A stretch of DNA of 18,512 bases from positions 1 through 18,512 of the forward strand of contig JBMYMD010000025.1 in the NCBI GenBank assembly GCA_049596955.1, in the 5' to 3' direction. This document shows, piece by piece, positions 14,452-18,512 of this stretch. Source of the DNA: UBA3478 sp049596955 (GTDB lineage: Bacteria; Bacteroidota; Bacteroidia; Flavobacteriales; Flavobacteriaceae). Numbering within the stretch: position 1 is the stretch's first letter; each line of letters starts with the position of its first letter. A program made the position numbers and the translations under genes. Under the pieces are notes generated by a model that was not told where the DNA came from, did no database searches, and worked only from the letters and a program-made list of their open reading frames with translations.

Positions 14452-15376
14452 AATGAGATTGAATCTGTTGTTGATCGGTGATAATCTGTTGTTTTAAGGC
14501 CTCGACACTCTCGAATTTATGTTCGTCTCTTATGAATTTTGACAGGCTTACCATTACCTGTTTTCCGTAAATGTCGCGATTGAAATTAAAGAGATGAATT
14601 TCAATTTTAAGCTTAGACAAATCTGACTCTAAAATGGTGGGGTTCACCCCGATATTCATCATGCCTTCATACCACTGCTTATCTACCAATACGCGAACGG
14701 CGTATACGCCGTTTTTTGGAACGAGTTTAAAGGGGTTTTCTAATTTCAGATTAGCCGTTGGAAAGCCGATTTGCTTACCCAAGGCCTTTCCTTTGACTAC
14801 TGTGCCGCTAAAGTGAAAGTCATATCCCAAAAATCGATTGGCCTCTTCAATCTGTCCATCGATTAAGGCTGTTCTAATTTTGGTAGAACTCACAGTTATT
14901 TCTTCAATGGCCTGGGCTGAAATTTCAATCACTTCAAAATCAAATTCTTCGGCATAGGCTCTTAGGTCATTGATATCTGCCGCTCTGTTTTTACCAAATC
15001 GGTGGTCGTAACCAATGATGATTTTTTTGGTTTGCAGCTTTTTGACTAAAATATCCTCGATATAGGTCTGTGCAGTAAGCCTCGAAAACTCCTTGGAGAA
15101 GGGATGAATGACTAAATAGTCAAGACCGATTTCTCGAAGTTTTTCAATTTTTTCTTCTATGCTCTGTATCATTTTGATACCGCTATCTTTTTGTAAAACC
15201 ATACGAGGATGCGGATAGAAGGTCAGCAAACAAGAGCGCAGGTCGTTGGCTTTAGCCGTTTCGATAAGATGCTTTAGGATTTGTTGATGGCCGATGTGAA
15301 CCCCGTCAAAAGTACCAATGGTGAGCACTGTCGGTTTATCACTTTTAAACTCATAAACTCCTTGGATAATTTCCAC
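14438..15376 (-). CDS. ribF: Bifunctional riboflavin kinase / FAD synthetase
   Basis: A 312-residue enzyme that phosphorylates riboflavin to FMN and then adenylates it to FAD. The N-terminal nucleotidyltransferase has TIGTFDGVHIGH (19-30), PHPRMVL (56-62), GYDHRFGKN (122-130) and SSTKIR (163-168). The C-terminal flavokinase has GFPTANL (204-210) and NIGVNPTI (241-248). Both domains are complete and the length is normal. The start is GTG at 15374-15376: an in-frame TAA lies 12 bases upstream and the next Met is at residue 59. It shares a 42-base divergent gap with the protease gene and overlaps the downstream HTTM gene. No FMN riboswitch is possible in so short a leader. Confidence 0.95.
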   Translation of the reverse strand: MEIIQGVYEFKSDKPTVLTIGTFDGVHIGHQQILKHLIETAKANDLRSCLLTFYPHPRMVLQKDSGIKMIQSIEEKIEKLREIGLDYLVIHPFSKEFSRLTAQTYIEDILVKKLQTKKIIIGYDHRFGKNRAADINDLRAYAEEFDFEVIEISAQAIEEITVSSTKIRTALIDGQIEEANRFLGYDFHFSGTVVKGKALGKQIGFPTANLKLENPFKLVPKNGVYAVRVLVDKQWYEGMMNIGVNPTILESDLSKLKIEIHLFNFNRDIYGKQVMVSLSKFIRDEHKFESVEALKQQIITDQQQIQSHFETH

Positions 15377-15418
15377 AGTTTTGCTTTAAGGGGTATCTTT
15401 AGAATTAAAAATTGTTTA

Positions 15419-18400
15419 GTGCGTACTAAAATACATACTGTTGGCCTAATATTCGTACTTTTTACAAGCTTTTGTAGTTACGCACAGCAGGACTATTGGA
15501 AGCCAAAAGTCGCGCCTCAGAAGTGGTCTAAACAGCTCAGCGCAGCCCCCAAGTTTTATGAATTAGAACTTCAGCCTTTTACAAGTGAACTCCGCTCTAA
15601 ATCAACTGTGGTGCTCCCTTCACCAAATACGACTTCTTTTCTTCGTTTTACTTTAGAAGAGGCCTCTAATTTTCATCCTAACCTACAAAAAAAATACCCT
15701 AATATTAGAGCGTATAAGGGCCTTTCTAATGACGGTAAATATAGACTCGTATTGAGTTCTTCCGATGAAAAAATATCAGTCATGTATACTGCTGTGGGAA
15801 GTAAACAGCGCTTTTTTCTCGAAGAGGTCGGTGCCACCCCTTTGAGTTCAAAAAGCAGTAAAGCCCAAAAAAAGTGGTATACCGTTTATTCTATCGGTGA
15901 TTTTGAATTACCAGATTGGGCCTGTGAACTGAAAGAATCAACTGAAACGCCCACTTCTTTTGAATTTACCGCACCAGCTAATCTAAAAACCTATCGTATA
16001 GCTATTTCCACTACAGGACAATACACCGCCTATCACGGTCAAAACATCAGTGGTGCTCTTGCGGCAATCAATGCAACCTTGACCCGAGTAAATGGCATTT
16101 ATGAAAATGAAATTGGCGTGCATTTTGAGCTTATTGAAGAGGTCGAACAACTCATTTATCTAAATAGATTTTCAGATCCTTATTTTGAAAATTTAGGTGG
16201 AGATTTGCAACAAGTCTTAGACGATGTAATAGGTGATGAAAATTACGATATTGGCCACCTCTTTCACCAAGACCGAAATAGTGGAAATGCCGGATTTGTT
16301 GGCGCTACTTGCCAAACGGGGAAAAAAGGAAGTGCTTATTCGTCAGGAGTGAATCCCGAAGGAGCGCTCTTTGATATCGACTATGTTTGTCACGAAATCG
16401 GTCACCAAATGGGGGCCAATCACACCTGGTCTTTTCAATCTGAAAATACGGGAGTGCAATTTGAACCTGGTTCAGGCTCCACTATTATGGCCTATGCAGG
16501 AATCGTCGAGGGAGAGAATTTACAAGAAATGGGTGATGCCTATTTTCACATAGGAAGCCTGGTACAGATGCAGAATTATATGCAAAACTACAGCTGCTAT
16601 TCCGATGAATTCATCTCCAATACCCCCCCTGATATCGCCTCTGTTGAGGACAGTTATATTCCAGCCTTAACCCCATTTGTTTTGAGTGCAGACGCATTTG
16701 ATACCGATGGCGATGGGCTTCAATACACCATAGAACAGATCGATAACGGAATTGTGAATGCAGCTCGCTTTGGGCCCCTTTCAATGAGTGGTGCAAATTT
16801 TAGAGCTCAAGCTCCCAGAGCTGATTCTACTCGATATTTTCCGAACATTACTCGGGTTTTTGCACAAGAATTGACTCAGACCAGTCCAGGGCTCAATGAC
16901 GATTGGGAGAGTTTGACCACAATAAATAAAGCCATGCATTTTGCACTAGTAGTGCGAGACGAAAATCCAGAGCAATCCCTTCAACAATCTGTTGAAACCA
17001 CTGTAACCGTTGATGCTGAAAAAGGTCCCTTTAGAGTTTTATCACAAACCGCATCGCAAACTTTTTCGGCTGGGGAGTGGATTACCCTTTTGTGGGACGT
17101 AGCCCAAACTAATTTACCACCCATAAATACCCAAGAATTAGAATGGTATCTCATTGATGCTAATGGAACACGAATAGCTACTGCCGTCTCAAATGTATTG
17201 CCAAATACGGGTCAGGCAGAAGTTCAACTACCTAATGAAGATTGCACGAATTGTCGAATTATGCTCAAGGCGGCCAATAGTGTTTACTATAATGTGAACA
17301 CTGCGGACATTACCGTTCAACCTCAGTCTGCAATGCTTAGTCTATCTCAAAAAAAATACAAGAGTTGTGAAGATGAGTTGATCATCAATGCTTATGTTTC
17401 AATTGAAGCTGACAGCGTTGCGCCTTACGAGCTCAGTGTAACTCTTGAGAATAGTACAGTGAGTCTAAGCGAATCTTCTTTTAGTCAAAGTGGGTTAACG
17501 ACCTTGAGTTTTGACCTTTCTGCTTTGGATTTGAATGAAACCGAATCAGTGCAACTTTCCTTAGTCGATTCAAATACCAACACTGTATTTAATACTAGTG
17601 TTCAGCTTGAAAAGGCGGAATTAACTCCCGAGGCTATCTTGCTTAATACTCCCTCAAACTTATCAGAAAATTTAGGTACTCGAGTTGCCTTGGCCTGGCA
17701 AGAAAATCAATCTGTAGAGCGCTATCTTTTAGAATGGTCTCAGAGCCCTTCTTTTGAAAACTCGACAACTGTGGCATTGTATGATAACGTTTACGAACTT
17801 GAAAATTTAAGCGCAGATTCAACTTACTATTGGAGGGTTAGCGCCTCTAATTCGTGCGGTAATTCTTCGGTAAGTGAGGTGTTTTCATTTACTACTGAAG
17901 CAGTAGATTGTAAGACCCAATACGCTACAGATTTACCTCAGAGCATAGTGGCTCAAGCGCCAAACACAGTTAGTTCTGAAATTAATATCAATGATGAATT
18001 ACCCATTGAATCAATAGAGGTAGGGGTACGCCTAACCCATACCTATGTGGGTGATTTACAAATGCGACTGATCTCACCATTAGGAACTGTAATACAGCTC
18101 TTGTACAATTCTTGTGCCGAGCGAAATAACGTCAATGTGCGCTTTTCTGATAACGGGCAAAGTTTAGATTGTTTAGGTGCTACAGGAATAGCAGGAGTCA
18201 TTCGCCCTGCAGTTTCATTCTCAAGGCTCTACGGAGAATCAACCCGGGGAATTTGGAGACTCGAAGTCGAAGACGTCTCTATTGGTGATGCTGGAGTATT
18301 ACAAGAGTTTTCAATTAAATTCTGCGCAAAAGGAGCCTTTCAGCCTGACCAAGATTTAGACGGTGTTTTTGATGCCAACGATTTATGCCCCGATACCCCA

Positions 18401-18512
18401 CAAGCTCAAGAAGTAGATGCTGATGGCTGTCCGGTGTACCGATTTGCCCCTGAGTTTTTTGCCTTTTCATCAAGGGCTGAAACCTGTGATAATTTAGCTG
18501 GGGGCGTCATTC
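15419..18512 (+). CDS. Secreted reprolysin-like zinc metalloprotease with P domain, partial
   Basis: The first 1031 residues of a large exported protein; the frame is open to the right edge. It starts at GTG with MRTKIHTVGLIFVLFTSFCSYA, a clear signal peptide cleaved near residue 22. Residues about 30-180 look like a propeptide. The metalloprotease domain (about 188-395) has HEIGHQMGANH at 325-335, the full metzincin zinc site HExxHxxGxxH, with the Met-turn in STIMAYAG (M357). Beyond are beta-rich segments, a fibronectin III-like domain (about 735-827, ending STYYWRVSASNSCGNSS...FTT), a proprotein-convertase P domain (about 840-970, with THTYVGDLQMRLISP and GIWRLEVED) and a calcium-binding thrombospondin type 3 unit, DQDLDGVFDANDLCPDTP, at 977-994. 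A type IX secretion C-terminal domain is expected beyond the edge but is not visible. Probable role: extracellular protein degradation. Confidence 0.9.
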   Translation, partial: MRTKIHTVGLIFVLFTSFCSYAQQDYWKPKVAPQKWSKQLSAAPKFYELELQPFTSELRSKSTVVLPSPNTTSFLRFTLEEASNFHPNLQKKYPNIRAYKGLSNDGKYRLVLSSSDEKISVMYTAVGSKQRFFLEEVGATPLSSKSSKAQKKWYTVYSIGDFELPDWACELKESTETPTSFEFTAPANLKTYRIAISTTGQYTAYHGQNISGALAAINATLTRVNGIYENEIGVHFELIEEVEQLIYLNRFSDPYFENLGGDLQQVLDDVIGDENYDIGHLFHQDRNSGNAGFVGATCQTGKKGSAYSSGVNPEGALFDIDYVCHEIGHQMGANHTWSFQSENTGVQFEPGSGSTIMAYAGIVEGENLQEMGDAYFHIGSLVQMQNYMQNYSCYSDEFISNTPPDIASVEDSYIPALTPFVLSADAFDTDGDGLQYTIEQIDNGIVNAARFGPLSMSGANFRAQAPRADSTRYFPNITRVFAQELTQTSPGLNDDWESLTTINKAMHFALVVRDENPEQSLQQSVETTVTVDAEKGPFRVLSQTASQTFSAGEWITLLWDVAQTNLPPINTQELEWYLIDANGTRIATAVSNVLPNTGQAEVQLPNEDCTNCRIMLKAANSVYYNVNTADITVQPQSAMLSLSQKKYKSCEDELIINAYVSIEADSVAPYELSVTLENSTVSLSESSFSQSGLTTLSFDLSALDLNETESVQLSLVDSNTNTVFNTSVQLEKAELTPEAILLNTPSNLSENLGTRVALAWQENQSVERYLLEWSQSPSFENSTTVALYDNVYELENLSADSTYYWRVSASNSCGNSSVSEVFSFTTEAVDCKTQYATDLPQSIVAQAPNTVSSEININDELPIESIEVGVRLTHTYVGDLQMRLISPLGTVIQLLYNSCAERNNVNVRFSDNGQSLDCLGATGIAGVIRPAVSFSRLYGESTRGIWRLEVEDVSIGDAGVLQEFSIKFCAKGAFQPDQDLDGVFDANDLCPDTPQAQEVDADGCPVYRFAPEFFAFSSRAETCDNLAGGVI

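Noticed and set aside
16371..16796. Two short frames (60 and 61 residues) within the protease region
   Set aside because: They are shadows in other frames of the long open frame from 15419, which has a signal peptide and a zinc site.
1..18512. Mobile elements, CRISPR arrays, tRNA or rRNA genes, riboswitches
   Set aside because: No transposase, integrase, direct-repeat array, cloverleaf or rRNA-like segment was seen on reading; intergenic gaps are mostly too short to hold one.

Overview
The window looks like ordinary chromosomal DNA from a member of the Bacteroidota, most likely a flavobacterium-like marine or environmental bacterium. The evidence is the gene families (DUF4286, DUF6428, the ligase-associated repair set, an OlsF-type fused acyltransferase, an HTTM protein beside ribF and serS), TAnnTTTG -7 promoter boxes, weak use of Shine-Dalgarno sites, and a large secreted protease with a P domain and a thrombospondin type 3 segment. 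I see no insertion sequence, phage, CRISPR, tRNA or rRNA. Coding density is very high and no gene-free stretch reaches 300 bases.

Layout. 1-2763 (minus): a DNA repair cassette transcribed exonuclease, ATP-dependent ligase, DEXH helicase; the helicase runs off the left edge. 2905-6528 (plus): an SSAT-like GNAT acetyltransferase, aspartate kinase and a fused OlsF-type acyltransferase for amino-acid lipids. 6514-6999 (minus): a DUF6428 protein with a cysteine-rich tail, whose 3' end overlaps olsF. 7000-7080: a short divergent intergenic region with a perfect 10-2-10 palindrome over a probable promoter. 7081-8079 (plus): a PlsC-type acyltransferase. 8082-8348 (minus): a small TM2-domain membrane protein. 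8405-13087 (minus): a tight operon serS, DUF4286, rsmA/ksgA, mgtE, 2-hydroxyacid dehydrogenase. 13123-15376 (minus): ribF and an HTTM (vitamin K carboxylase-like) membrane protein, overlapping each other. 15419-18512 (plus): the first 1031 residues of a secreted zinc metalloprotease, open at the right edge.

The genes combine core functions (translation, rRNA modification, flavin and aspartate-family synthesis, magnesium uptake) with envelope lipid synthesis, DNA repair and secretion. I did not find a clearly new system. The points most worth a second look are the palindrome over the DUF6428 promoter, the HTTM protein that keeps a carboxylase-like Lys region, the repair cassette, and the mosaic protease. 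Five genes start with GTG or TTG, which affects how their N-termini should be read.
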